Assembly (NCBI GenBank): GCA_024196135.1 | Contig: JAMQCK010000020.1 | Span: forward strand, 1-64,000 | Length of the DNA stretch: 64,000 nt | Direction of reading: 5' to 3' | Source of the DNA: Pleurotus ostreatus/Saccharomyces cerevisiae fusant | Lineage: Eukaryota; Opisthokonta | Part shown: piece by piece, positions 21,481 to 32,950 of the stretch | Layout: the number at the start of each line of letters is the position of its first letter | How positions within the stretch are numbered: the first letter of the stretch is position 1 | Notes under the pieces: model-generated | Seen by the model: only the letters and a program-made list of their open reading frames with translations | Told to the model about the DNA's origin: nothing | Database searches by the model: none | Position numbers and translations under genes: made by a program

Positions 21481-22995
21481 TCATACACCATCGCCTCGCG
21501 TATCCTCATCAGAAGCCGCATCAGCGTCCAAATCCGTCTCCACGCTCTCCAATGCCTCGACCTCGACGCCCCTCAGCACCTTCCTCCCCGCCCGCGACCT
21601 CAACATCACCCGCAGCGCGCGCCGCAACTTCTCTGGCACGCGACCTCGCGCATATCGAAGTGAGAATGCCGTGAGCCTCGGCACCAGCGGCGCGCGGAAG
21701 TCGGTGCACGCCAGGCGTACGAGGACGTGCCAGGGGACGCCGTCGTCCGGGGCGCGCGCGATGTGGAGAGCGGTGAGCGAGGGGAGGAGCTCGAGGCATT
21801 GGAGGAAGTCCTCGGGGTCGGGGGCGCCGACGCGGTGGAGGAGGAGCGTGGTGATGGGCGGGAGGGTAGTAGAGGTGGTGAGGAGGTGGAGGAGGGTCTG
21901 TAGAGCGCCAGCGTGTGTCCCGCAGGAGTCCCGGATGGCCAGTAAGGCGAGCGCGGGGGTATCGAGGTGGAAGAGATGTTTGTGTGCGGTGTACTGTAGA
22001 TCAAGCGTGTGGAGTCGGGGAAAGACAATGGGCCGTGTCGGAATATTCGCATCGGACCACGCCGGCTCGCTGACCAGCGCCAACCTCTCCAGCGTCCCCG
22101 CGCACTGCGCGAGCATCGGGAAGAAGGCCATGTTCGTGAGCGCACCGCGCGAGCTGAGTGTGAGCTCCGTCAGATGGGGCAGACACGGACTCCGCAGCTC
22201 CTGCCAATCGCCATAATAGCGGTCATACAACATGTGCAGCGACAGTGCGCGGAGGGCGGGCGCTCGGGAGAGGACCATGAGCAGCGCCCTCTCGGGGTGC
22301 GTTGAGCCGCGGAGGTGCGCATCGAGACGCTGCAGAGAAGACAGATCGGGCTCGAGCTCCCTGTCGAACGTGCTCTTCTTCAGGAAAAGGGAGACCTGAC
22401 CCCACCGGGTGGTGCATTGTGGAGGGAGGGACAGGAGCCGTTGGACGCGATCCGGCCTGTCGATGGTGTTCTGGAGTCTCAGAGGAAGCGGCGAGGCGAG
22501 CTCGGCGTGCATATTCAGTAGCGGGCGTAGGTTATCTAGCGAGCATCTCGTGTAGTCGACGTGAACCCATAGGGCCGGCATCGCTCGCGCCGTCTCGCGC
22601 CACGTTGCGGAGACAGAAGCGAGAATGCGCGCGGTATGCATCCTGAGGCAGAGATCGTTTTGTAGCTGAGTCTCGAGAAATATTTCCGAGAGGAGCTCTT
22701 GTGGAAGCCGCCGTATGGGCGAGAGCATGGATCGCACGATCTGGAGTTGAGCGACGGCTTCGTCGTATAAGGCCGTTAAGCGACGCATTTCCGCGCCGAT
22801 GCGCTCGGACTCGGCAGCCAAACTGACCTCTAGATCACGAAAAGAGGTTTCCTCGCCGATGGAAGGGAAGGGGCCGGTGCGTAGGATGTCGCGAGAGGCA
22901 ATGATCGACGCGCGCTCGAAGAGGGGATCATTGTGTTCCAGCCGATATCGTCTGTCTGCCCTGACAATTAGCACGCCAATACAGATCTGATACAT
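21481..22995 (-). CDS. F-box/leucine-rich-like protein
   Basis: A single long exon of about 504 codons. The N-terminus has a coiled segment (LEVSLAAESERIGAEMRRLTA), then the F-box core IRRLPQELLSEIFLETQ with ASVSATWRETARAMPALW, and then leucine-rich segments (SLQRLDAHLRG, LPHLTELTLSSRGALTNM, FPRLHTLDLQY, LPSLTALHIAR). The C-terminus is acidic (DLDADAASDEDTRGDGV). Likely a Skp1-binding substrate receptor. The start is uncertain: the ORF remains open to 23166 and an acceptor-like GCTAATTGTCAG near 22965 hints at an upstream intron, but no in-phase donor was confirmed. The methionine at 22995 is a conservative choice. Confidence 0.75.
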   Translation of the reverse strand: MYQICIGVLIVRADRRYRLEHNDPLFERASIIASRDILRTGPFPSIGEETSFRDLEVSLAAESERIGAEMRRLTALYDEAVAQLQIVRSMLSPIRRLPQELLSEIFLETQLQNDLCLRMHTARILASVSATWRETARAMPALWVHVDYTRCSLDNLRPLLNMHAELASPLPLRLQNTIDRPDRVQRLLSLPPQCTTRWGQVSLFLKKSTFDRELEPDLSSLQRLDAHLRGSTHPERALLMVLSRAPALRALSLHMLYDRYYGDWQELRSPCLPHLTELTLSSRGALTNMAFFPMLAQCAGTLERLALVSEPAWSDANIPTRPIVFPRLHTLDLQYTAHKHLFHLDTPALALLAIRDSCGTHAGALQTLLHLLTTSTTLPPITTLLLHRVGAPDPEDFLQCLELLPSLTALHIARAPDDGVPWHVLVRLACTDFRAPLVPRLTAFSLRYARGRVPEKLRRALRVMLRSRAGRKVLRGVEVEALESVETDLDADAASDEDTRGDGV

Positions 22996-23522
22996 AGTAG
23001 AGTAATTCACCAGTATTTCCAAGTGGTGCCTCGGCAACCATACTTTCAACGGCGGAAAGCACGAAGGCAAGTTAAGCGCCGAAGGACGCCACAAAGTCAC
23101 GGCATAGACCGAGCACGCGGATCGGAGTCTCGGGCCGATAGCACGGCGTCTAAACGCGTGACGCAATCAGACTCCGCGCCTCGTGCCTGTCGATCTTCAT
23201 CTTTTCCTCCGCTCTAACGAGAGTTCATTGACGACCGGGTCATGCGTGCGAGACGCATCTCCTGCGTCCTCTGAGATACCCATTCATGATAAACGTACGT
23301 CTGCGCCAATAAACTCGTTTCCCAAACCCATAACGACCGCGAAAAACGATCGGTCGCGCCGGAGTCGCGTGCAGGAAACGGCTATGTTATTGTTCTCAGG
23401 CGGGGTCAATAGGGCGTCAGAACAAACTCTTGTGTTGTCTCCATGCGACATGGCCACCGCCCGTCGCTCATTTGTGGCCGCCGCGTGTGGCGAGCCTCAC
23501 ATTCTTGTTTCCGACTCTGACC
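22996..23522. other. Intergenic, divergent promoters
   Basis: Between the F-box gene (minus) and the low-complexity gene (plus). It may include an upstream exon of the F-box gene. No other feature seen. Confidence 0.45.
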
Positions 23523-25461
23523 ATGGACCCCCAGCACGACGACATCCCCGACGACCCCGCTCCCCGGCGCGCCATGAGAGATTGGGCGCCCGGGCCACCG
23601 ACCGCGGAGGAGCAGGCGCGGCTCGACGCGCTCAAGGAGAAGCGCGAGCGGCGCGATCGCGAGCACTACCAGAAGCTGCTGGCGGCGGGCCGCAAGCTGC
23701 GCGAGGCGGAGGCGCGCGAGCGGGAGGGCTCGACGCGCCACACTTCGGTGCGGAAGAAGGGACATAAGAACCATCACAGCAAGGACGAGGGGCGCGAGCA
23801 CAGGAAGAGTGGCAAGCATGCGGGGGCCGTGGAGGGCGAGGACAAAGGGCATGGCAACGGTGGCGACGAGGAGGAGCGGCGTAGGCGCCGCGCTGCTAGG
23901 AAAGCTAAGCGCGCGGAAGAGCATCCTGAGGAGGTCCCTCGTGCCTCTACGTCGTCCGCCACTCCCGAAGACAAGGCTTCGCGGCCTAGCAAGCACTCTA
24001 AGCATCGCCGTCGTCCCTCCGTTGGTTCGTGCGCCGACGAGCACGCTCACGACGCCGCCGGCCCCTCTACCTCCTCTGCAGCCGCTCGTCTCTCAATTGA
24101 TTCATCTGGCGCACTTCGACCCTCATCATCCAAGTCTGTCCGTCTGTCAGTCAGCGCGTCCATCCACCCCGACGAGCATCATCACGACACTTTCCAACCT
24201 TCCTCACCCGCCGACCGGCCTTCCTCCACCGCCGCCTCTCGACCCGCTTCCACCGCCGCCGATCCGCGCCTCTCGACCCTCTCCGACCCAAGCACCCATT
24301 CCTCCCACGAGACCACCCACTCGCACGAGACCGCCCACTCGCACGAGACCGCCGACTCGCGCGCCAGCGAAGACGTCCTCACCTCCGCCGAGGCGCGCGA
24401 GGAGCTCGACCGCGTGTTCTCCATGGCGCCGCACTTGTCCACCCTTAACCGGATGGGAAGTCGCTCGAGCGCGCTCAATGCGAGCCTCGCGCGGGCGAAT
24501 ACGACGGCGAGCACGATCGGGCGGTTCGACGCGACTACTATTACTAGCACCCTCGGACGCTCGGATACCCTCTCGACGAAGAACAGCGGGGAACACACGA
24601 GCCCCTACCTCATCCAACGGACCCCGCGGCCGCGGCCCGAGGGCTCGATATCGCGATTCGCGGCGAGGCATCCGGGGGAGGGAGAGAGGCCTGGGTATGC
24701 GAGGAGTGTTGCTGGTGGGGCGTATGCGGGCAGTCTGGCTGGTGGTGGTTATGCGCGCAGTATTACTGGAGGGGCGACATACGCACGTAGTGTCACCGGC
24801 GGATTCACGTACGGTGGCGGCGGTGGCGGGGGGTCGACGTACAACGGATCCAGCGCCTACGCCCGCTCCTGCGGCACCCTGCTCGACCACCACGGTCGCG
24901 CGTCGACCGATGGGGCCTACAACCGACCGTCTTACGACAACTACAGTCGACCGTCTTACGACAACTACAGTCGCGCGTCGACCGACGGAGCCTACAATCG
25001 ACCGTCTTACGACGCACCCGCGCGCCCGACTTTGCACAGGGTGTACTCAGAGAGTGACTTCTCGCTGCCGCCGGATCCGTTTGATGATGAGGTGCGTGGA
25101 GTGCTTGTTGTTGTTTTCTCATTTCCCATAGTCCTTCGCCTCTCCTAGTCCTTCTCCTCCCCATAGTCCATCACCTTCCCATGGTCCGCTGCCTCCCTAT
25201 AGTTCTTCTCCTCCCCATAGTCCATCGCCTCCCCATAGTCCATCACCTTCCCATGGTCCGCTGCCTCCCTATAGTTCTTCTCCTCCCCATAGTCCATCGC
25301 CTCCCCATAGTCCATCGCCACCTCCGCTTCATCCTCCGTGCGACGAAAGAACCACCACTGACGCCCCACCGCAGGAACCCTCGATCACGAAGCGCATCGT
25401 GGACAAGATGCGCTCCATTAGCAGCCTCAGGACGCTGGCGAAGAAGGATAAGCGCTTTTAA
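23523..25461 (+). CDS. Ser/Gly/Tyr-rich low-complexity protein with Pro-rich tail
   Basis: Exon 1 23523-25091 (523 codons) and exon 2 25132-25461 (110 codons). The 40-nt intron is short, and several later CCCATAG acceptors would also keep frame. The N-terminal third is charged and helical (AEEQARLDALKEKRERRDREH, ARKAKRAEEH). The centre is Ser/Thr/His-rich with SHET repeats, then EELDRVFSMAPHLSTLNRMGS. Gly/Tyr repeats follow (GGAYAGSLAGGGYARS), then NRPSYDNYSRPSYD repeats and VYSESDFSLPPDPFDDE. Exon 2 encodes SPPHSPSP/SHGPLPPYS repeats and a conserved-looking basic end (ITKRIVDKMRSISSLRTLAKKDKRF region). No domain recognised; it is probably an intrinsically disordered intracellular protein. 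Confidence 0.65.
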
Positions 25462-25489
25462 GGCGTTCTGATTTCATCGCGTCTTTGAG

Positions 25490-25605
25490 GGCGTTTGGAT
25501 TCGCCTCGCAAGGGCGTCTGGATTCGCCTCGCGGGGGCGTTTGGATTCGCCTCGCGAGGGCGTCTGGATTTGCCTCGCGAGGGCGTCTGACTTGCCTTTC
25601 CAAGG
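25490..25605. repeat. 23-bp tandem repeat, about 5 units
   Basis: The unit GGGCGTYTGGATTCGCCTCGCG, with spacing exactly 23 between successive GGAT positions (25497, 25520, 25543, 25566), starts 29 bp after the upstream stop codon. Half-copies TTCATCGCGTCTTT flank the array on both sides (about 25475 and 25647). It is likely in the 3' UTR or just beyond. Confidence 0.85.
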
Positions 25606-27413
25606 GCATGGGCGAGTCTAGCTCGTTTTCTGAGGCCGTTCTGCATTCATCGCGTCTTTAAGGCCGTCTACATTTGCCTCATCCATCTGGAATTTGTCCC
25701 GAATCTCATGCATAGAGCTCACTTACATCTACATTATACTACTCACATCTTCGTTCGACTTGACCCACTCACGCGCTTCTAGTCTATTCAGAGGTTTCCG
25801 GCTCGCTCACATACTATCCCAGCTTACACACACTGCATCTGTTCCTATCCCACCATTATATCCCGCATCTGCATCTCCGAGGACCATGATTACAGCTCCC
25901 GGATCGCTGCCCCCACTCTCACTACATCGTACATCGTACATATCCCTAAACGGATCATATCTTGCCTTACTGCACATAGGATCGGCATTGTCTAAATCAT
26001 GTACAGCTGAAGTTCGCTCCTTAGAGGGAAGCTCGCTCCTTAGATGTCTACGCATCAATCTGGCTCTGAATGTTCGTATCATGCGCCACGCTCTTGACGT
26101 TGTGGGTCCAAGAAAGTTCGGTACCGAATAAGGCAGTTCGGCTGAACCGGCATCTCCCGGGACTTTGTGGCGCTCGCTCCTTCGGAGTCCTTCCTTGCTC
26201 GCAACTTCCCCGTACAGGCCGCCCCGTTGACGCTATGGCTGGGGATCGTCCTCGGGATGGCTTAGGTGAGACTATGTAAAGCCTTTGGAGCGCGGAATCA
26301 GTCTCATTTAATGGGCAGGGCTCGATATCGCCTAAAAGCCATGCTTCGAGCGCGCGCCTCCCTGGACATCCGACGCGCAGGAGCATCCCTTTTTTGCAGA
26401 CGCCGATCTAACCCACGGACTCAATATCCGTCTTGGCGGCGGAGAATAGGGTACATTGGCGCGACAAACGAGTAAACTGCCGACAAAAAACTCTCCAAAC
26501 ACTTGGGACACTTCGCTTCGGGCGCCGGTCGACACGCGCTCGTCGTCGGACAGGTCCTGGCAGAGTGATGTCTTGTCAGTCTTGACCTTCGAGATATCGT
26601 TTTCGCTCTCAGCAATGGCAGTCGCTGAAGGTCATCGAGCGGCTGCGCATCTAGCTTCGACTCCGCTTCCTATCTTCTGTGTATGTCTACGCTCGTCGCA
26701 TTCTCACACACTTCCAGGTAGTTCTCTCTCCCCAACCGATTTCGACGTATAGACCATCGCGCTATGCATCGGCCGCCGAGATATCTCTTTCGATATCGAT
26801 CCAAGTTCGCGCCCAAGCACGTTTGTTGACTTCACTATGCCTATTTTCTCCTGGCTCGGACGCGCAGGAATGTTCAGTTTCTTATTTCGGTATGTTCAGT
26901 TCCTCATTTGGGCGCGTCTATGTCCGCGTCTTTGTCTCCCAACGGGGTTAATCTGCTTCCGCAGTCTTCTTCGCTTGTTTGCCTCCGCGGATCGAAATTG
27001 GGGGTATGACGCTACAGCCAAGCATATCGGACTTACAGGAGACACAAAGGGTGCTCTTGCGCACAAACCAATTTCTGCTCGTCGTATAAGCGAAGGTCTC
27101 CGCTCGCCATATAAAAGCGCATACCAGGTTTCTCGACCTCATCATCCTCCATTGCTCAGGCGTCGCGTCCTCTGCCGCGCCACTTTCATTGTCGCCTTTT
27201 GTCGATCCTCGCTCCTTGCCTGCGATTTTTCTTGTTCGTCTGCGACCGCTGATTGCTGGTTTATCTGCGTTCGCCGACACCCAACCCTCGCCCTCTGCTC
27301 GGGACTTTCGTCTCGCCCTCTGTTCTCATCACCAACCGCCACCACCCAACCCTCGCGCACACCAGATCCCGCCGCCAACCTTCACTTACCCGATCCTCGC
27401 CACCCCACCCGCC
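25606..27413. other. Long gene-poor interval
   Basis: Only short or shadow ORFs. A TATAAAAG at 27110-27117 lies about 300 bp before the next ATG and may be its promoter, which would imply a long 5' leader or an upstream non-coding exon. Nothing else recognised. Confidence 0.45.
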
Positions 27414-29114
27414 ATGTCCATCTACGACGACAGCCCAGAAGCGCACGCGCACCACCGCCGCAAGATGCGCGACGTGCAGAAGTGGACGCTCGCGCACACG
27501 CCGTACGAGGTTGGCGATCCGTTCTCGCCGGCGACGCAGGTGCGCGACTCGTTGATGCCGGATGCGCGCGAGTCGTTCTTGCCGAATACGCACGAGGGCG
27601 CTCTGGTGGCGGACCCAAACAGGGTCAGCTACTGGCCGCCGACCATCTCTGCGGCGGGAGGAACGCGCAGGCCCGCACCTCAGCGCGTGCATACTGCCCA
27701 GCAGGTGACGGGTGGTATCCGCGTACCACCTATGCCAGTCCCTCCGATGCCAGTACCACCCGCGCCGATGGGGGTTCCGCCTCAGCCGCTCCTCCGCGTG
27801 CAGACCGCGCCGCACTCGCTGCCCGTGTATCAGACGGCGGGGATGGAGACGTATGGGCCGGTGGTGCGTGGACCAGCGAGGAGTGGTTACCCGCCCATGA
27901 CTAGTCAGCCGCCGACGACTGGTCACCCGCCGCCGACTGGTTATCCTCCGACGACTGGTCAGCCACCGATGACCGGCTACCCTCCGATGAATGGCTACCC
28001 ACCGATGGTCTCCCAACCACCCATTCCACGCACCCGCAAGCCCTCCAAGTCGACGCGCCCCGGTACGCCTATCCCGGGCGGACCCACGATCAGGGTCACC
28101 GCCCCCACCCCACCCCCCAAGCTCAGGAAGAAGACCTCGCTGGCTGCGCTGTTCAAGAGCTCTCGCACGATTTTTGCTACGCAGTCGACGCCGCAGCTGG
28201 TTTATTCGAATGCGAAGCTGGTGAAATCTACACCTCACCTTGGGAACACCTCTACGGCCAAGCTCGTCGACGATCCGCGCTCGTGGTACAAGACCAACGC
28301 GTCCGCGACTCAGCTGGACCCCTCGCGCTCGTGGTACAAGCGCGCGCCGGCGGATGCGCCAAAGGTCGTCTATGTGAGTGATTTTGTCAACTTGGACTAG
28401 CTGCGAGAGGCTGACGATTGTTCGAAGGATTCACGCATGGCGAAGGTGGCGGACAAGCCGCTCAAGTCTTCGACGGACAACCCGCCGACGTCTTCGACGG
28501 AGAGCAAGAAACCGGTGAAGAAGCTCGTCAAGGACATATTCAATATCGGTGGGAAGCCGCGCGAGCGCGCGCAGACCCTGCAGTCGGCGTCGAGCGATCA
28601 GCTGGGCCTCCAACCGCAGCTCGTGGTCATGCCGCCGCTGGTGTCGGCCTTTCAGAGTGATCCTGTGCCATCCTTGCAGCACGACCCTGTGCTGACCTTT
28701 CAGCACGATTCTGTATCGGCCTTTCAGCGCGATGCTGTGCCGATACCGTCCCATATCAAAGTCTTCCAGTCGCCGGAGAATGTCACGACTGTGGAGATTG
28801 ACGCGGACGGCGGCTCTCATGGCCGGCGCCATCGTTCTCGCTCTCGTGAGCGTGGAGAAGGACATCATAGTCACCGCTCGCCGACGCGGGATCGGCATCG
28901 CGATGACCGAGAGGACCGAGTGCACCACAAGTCATCTGGACGGCGCGACGCTTCTCGCCACCATGGTACCTCGCGCGATGGTCATGGCTCGAGTGATCAC
29001 CACGGCTCTCGTGATGGTCATCGCTCTCACAGGCATGACCGCGAGAGGTCCAAACATCGTCATGACTGGGAGGACAAGCCGCGCGAGCGCGAGCATCGGT
29101 CCCGCCACCACTAG
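27414..29114 (+). CDS. Proline-rich, RS-like low-complexity protein
   Basis: Exons 27414-28373 and 28428-29114 with a 54-nt intron containing stops; 548 residues. The N-terminus MSIYDDSPEAHAHHRRKMRD is charged. Then come PPMPVPP repeats, a run of GYPPMT/TGQPPMTG units, RSWYK twice, and a Lys-rich segment after the intron (SKKPVKKLVKDIFNIGG). FQxDxVP repeats follow (FQSDPVP, LQHDPVL, FQHDSVS, FQRDAVP), and the C-terminus is rich in Arg/Ser/His/Asp (RHRSRSRERGEG, SRDGHGSSDHHGSRDG). Such tails are common in nuclear RNA-associated proteins, but that role is only inferred. Domain-like folds were not recognised. It lies next to another low-complexity gene in the same orientation. Confidence 0.68.
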
Positions 29115-30227
29115 CGGATGAAGAGTCGGAGTCGATAGGCGCGGGCGCTGATGTAGACAACTCATCTTATTTATGACAATTCATGATTATCTGAACGCGA
29201 GCAAAGGGAAGGTTGAATTGAACCAGCAAGAGCAAGCCTTGTGATCCCGGCAGTCTAAGAGACACAAGGGACAAGCCGAAGGTGGACCTTTAGAGGGGAG
29301 TGATTGAAGAGCTATCTTCGTCCCCGAGCCCGCGTTCACAAGCCCTCCTCCCCTCACCTCCACTACCACCCTCGTGCGTGGGGAAGTTCGATTTTACGCG
29401 TTTAAATCCCCGAAACGAGACGGTGGACGAGTCCATCGGTCCGTACTATCATGACGCGTCGACGAAGTAACAAGTTGAACCTAGATCACGTGCTTCGCGT
29501 GACCGTGTTTGAAGGTTGTCAGTCAACAAGGCCAAGCAGACGCGTTCCCTGCTTCCCGCCGCCGCGATCATGTTCTCAACAACTGCGTCGATCTCCTCAT
29601 ACATTTACGACAGTGGAGGCCAGTTCTGCATTGTACTGTCTCTGACAACCATGGCGTCGTGAACCCGCTACGCGGTGCTCGAGTCCTGCCATCTGTATCC
29701 TAGTACAGTATCACGCCTTCCCCACGAGGCTCGGATAATGCCAACGCTCTGTCTTCTCGCTGTCGCGCCGTCTCGATCCATACGCAATCTGTCTTACTTC
29801 TCAGCGCGCTTCGGGCGAGAAGCTATGCCTTCGTCAACGGTCTTTAAACGCATGCCATCCCGAGCTGGGGTGTGTTCGCACGCGAGCCGTCCCCGTTATT
29901 ATCTCGTCGGAACCTTGGTGAGCTATCTTCTTGAGTGTTGGAGGCAGAATGCTCACTGGCGTCGTGGGCTGGCCAGACTTCTCGATGTTCCTTCGTGGAT
30001 AGATAAAATGCTTGCCATTGTCCTTGCGCGATAGCGATCGGCGCCAAAGCGGCGCCGAACCCACGAGCACAGCCGCGAGCCTCCATTGCGGTTGGCGTAT
30101 CGGATGGTGACTCACCAGATCCTCTCACCTGGATCGCTAGGTCCACCCTCCTTGCACACTAGATCCTCACTCCTTGCGTCGTCATGGGGCCTTTGAATAG
30201 GCACGGTGGTAATGAGGGGGAGTTAGC
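29115..30227. other. Intergenic region
   Basis: No supported gene on either strand; ORFs here have no recognisable composition or splice support. Confidence 0.45.
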
Positions 30228-32950
30228 ATGGAAGCGCAGGTTCATGGACCAGGGACTGTGGCTAAGCGCCGTGTCCCTGCTCTCGACCGTCAGCTCACGA
30301 CGACCTCAGGAGACGCGCAGAGGCGCTGGTCCGCAAAGAACACGCTAGGATATCCTGAAGAGGTGCGTACTACTGGCTTGCAGGCGCGAAGGTATCGCTG
30401 ACGTCTGCACCGAAGACGAGGTTCTTGCGTCTGCTACGAGCAGACAACGCTATCCTGAATCCCTCACGCAGGCCTCTTGTTATGACGCACTACACCCTTC
30501 TTCGACTTCCTCACGGCGCCTTGAACCAATTACTCTCCTCGCGCTCGCCTCATCAAGACGCCGGGGACACTCTACCGCCCGACGCTGAGGTCACTCTACC
30601 GCCCGGTCCGACCGCAGGTCTCGCTATCTGCGCGGTTATACCAGACGCCACGCCTGCCGTTGAACACCCCGATGCCCCATCGCAGTCTGTGTACGACTCC
30701 GCCAGCGAAGATACCACGCCCCCATATACGCGCGAGTACGTCGCGGACCTGCGGCGCCGGCTTGACGAGGCTGAGCGCCAGCGTGACGAGGCTGCGCGCC
30801 AGCTTGACGAGGCTGAGCGCCAGCTTGCAGAGCTCAGGGGCGACGCAGAACGCGTGCGAGACGAGCAGGCGGAGGAGCAACGGGAAGCGCAAGCCGAGCT
30901 TGTCGCGTCCAGGATCGAGGCCCAGCGCCCGAGAGACCAGCAAGCGGATCGCACTCGTGAGGAGCAGGAGCGCGTACAAGAAGAACAAGCGGACCGCATC
31001 TCCGAGCTCATCTGGGAGGTCTCCATCCGCGACGCGCGCATCCGCGAACTAAACGAGACGAACGCGCGACTGGAGACCGTCTGCGCCTCTCTCGCCGCCT
31101 CGCGCGATCGGCTGTCCGACGTGGTCGACGAGCTGTCCGCGGAGCGAGCCGATCTGGAAGATATCGTCGAGGAGCGACAGAGCCGCGTTGAGGAGCGACA
31201 GCGCCGCGTTGAGGAGCAACAGCACTGCGTTGAGGAGCAACAGCGCCGCGTTGAGGAGTTGGAGAGGCAGAGTCGCGCGCTCGAGGCGTCGAATGCGGAG
31301 CGGCTGGAGCAGATTCAGGCGTTGGAGGCGTCGACCGCGGAGCTAGAGATAGCGGGCGCTGCGTTGAAGGAGAATATGAAGAAGGCGGTGAAGAAGTATA
31401 AGGAGCTCACGGAGGAGAAGGACGCGCTGGAGGCGCGCGTGACTGCGTTGACAGCGTCGAACAATGACCGCGGGGAGCAGATCGCCTCGCTGGAGGCGCA
31501 ATTTCGCGACTTGGAGGCAGCCGACGCGACCTTGAAGCAGTGCATTGAGCGGCTGTCCAAGTCTTGCGAGGAGAAGGAGCAGACCATCACGCAGCTGCGG
31601 CACGAGCTCGCGGCGCTGGCCTCTTTCGTCGAGGACGCGAAGTCGAGAAACACCAGCTTAACGAAGGAGAACCGGGAACTGAGTTCGGCGATGGAGCAGC
31701 TCGCGTCCGAGTACGCGGAGGCGAAGGCAGAGCTGGATAGCTTGCGACTGGAGAAGGCGCGAGCGGAGGCGTCATTGGGTGCGCTCGAGTTCGCGCTCTC
31801 GAACAAGGAGAGCAGGGTCTCGCAGCTCGAGGCCGCTGTCGCTTCGTTGGGCGACCAATCTGGGGCGGCGAGGAAGGAGGCTGAGGCGGCGAGGAAGGAG
31901 GCAGAGGCGGCGATGTCGGAGGCGGATGCGGCGAGAGCGCAGGCCAATACTTCGAACGAGCTGATCGCAGAGCTCTCGAAGGAGCGCGAGAGGTTGGCAT
32001 CGCAGCTGGCCGACGCGCGCGTGCAGATTGAAGCTCTGCGCGAGCCTGCTCTAGCGAGGGACGAGGACATCGCGGGGGTCTTGGGCGAGATCAATCAGGC
32101 GATGTGTACGATCGCGGAAGACATCGCGGCGCATGTCGTTCCCATAGTCGGCCCCGCCAACGGCGACCCCACTGTGGATGTGGCGGCCAGGCTGGATGCC
32201 CGCCTCCAAGCGCGACTCGGGCCTGGCCTTTATGACACTCTAACACGGGGCAATGTAGACGCCAGGCGTGCCGTGCTATCGCACGCTTTGCGGGCGATAT
32301 TGGCGCATTGGGTCAGAGGGATCGTTGGCCGCTGGTCGTTGACGGACGACGAGGAGAACCTGGCTCTGCGTCGCATGTACGAGAAGATCGTTGAGAACTG
32401 TGAGTCTCCCCTTTATCTTCTGGCCACACGTCCTGACTCGCGCGCAGACGACCCTCAAGTAGCCGGCAAATGGCGCGCCCTCGCCCTTCGCGTCAGCACG
32501 CGCGCGGAGAACTCGCTCTGCACCGGGCTCGAGTCATCGCTGCTCGAAAGCCTCGCCGCCGTTCTCTTCGCCGCACGCTTCGAGCGAGGGTCTCGGGAAG
32601 ACGCTGACACGCTGGACGCACTCGTGGAGTCCCTCGTCTGGAAGGTGGCCGAGCTTCGCGAGCATATCGGCGTCGTTGTGACGGACCGCGAGCTCGCGCT
32701 TGTGCTGCCACGGCCCGGGGATCGCTTCGATGAGGCAACTATGCAGGTCACGCCCGCTGCGTCCGTAGCACCTCCGCAGGAAGTGAAATGGAATAGCGAG
32801 AACGGTCGAGCGGGCGGGGGTGGTGTGGTTGACGAGAGCAATGAAGGCGATATGGTCGCGAAGGTTTCGTGTGCGGTTGCGTTGGGTCTTGTTCGATATC
32901 AAGGGAGTGCGCATCTCACAGTCGTGAAGTCGAGAGTGCTGCAGCGGTGA
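30228..32950 (+). CDS. Long coiled-coil protein, EEIFQ-family relative (CC-1)
   Basis: Three exons: 30228-30362, 30416-32399 and 32448-32950, introns of 53 and 48 nt; 874 codons. The first exon is inferred from a phase-compatible GTGCGT donor and CGAAG acceptor; an internal ATG at 30482 is an alternative start. Residues from about 140 to 590 form an almost continuous coiled coil with heptad repeats (DEAERQR, VEERQRR, VEEQQRR; RKEAEAA twice). The C-terminal third is globular: AMCTIAEDIAAHVVP, RAILAHWVRGIVGRWSL, WRALALRVSTRAENS, VVVTDRELALVLPRPGDRF and ALGLVRYQG. The last parts align in layout with the genes at 37507 and 51232 (WKIITQK, VSSTELDTVLPRPDKQY, SLGLVR). Function unknown; probably oligomeric. 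Confidence 0.75.

Noticed and set aside
27261..28238. A 325-codon minus-strand ORF
   Set aside because: Antisense shadow of the proline-rich gene at 27414-29114; its Arg/His-rich sequence is what reverse-strand Pro/Gly codons give.
31315..32094. A 259-codon Ser/Ala-rich minus-strand ORF
   Set aside because: Antisense of the CC-1 coiled coil; composition follows from GAG/GCG codons on the other strand.
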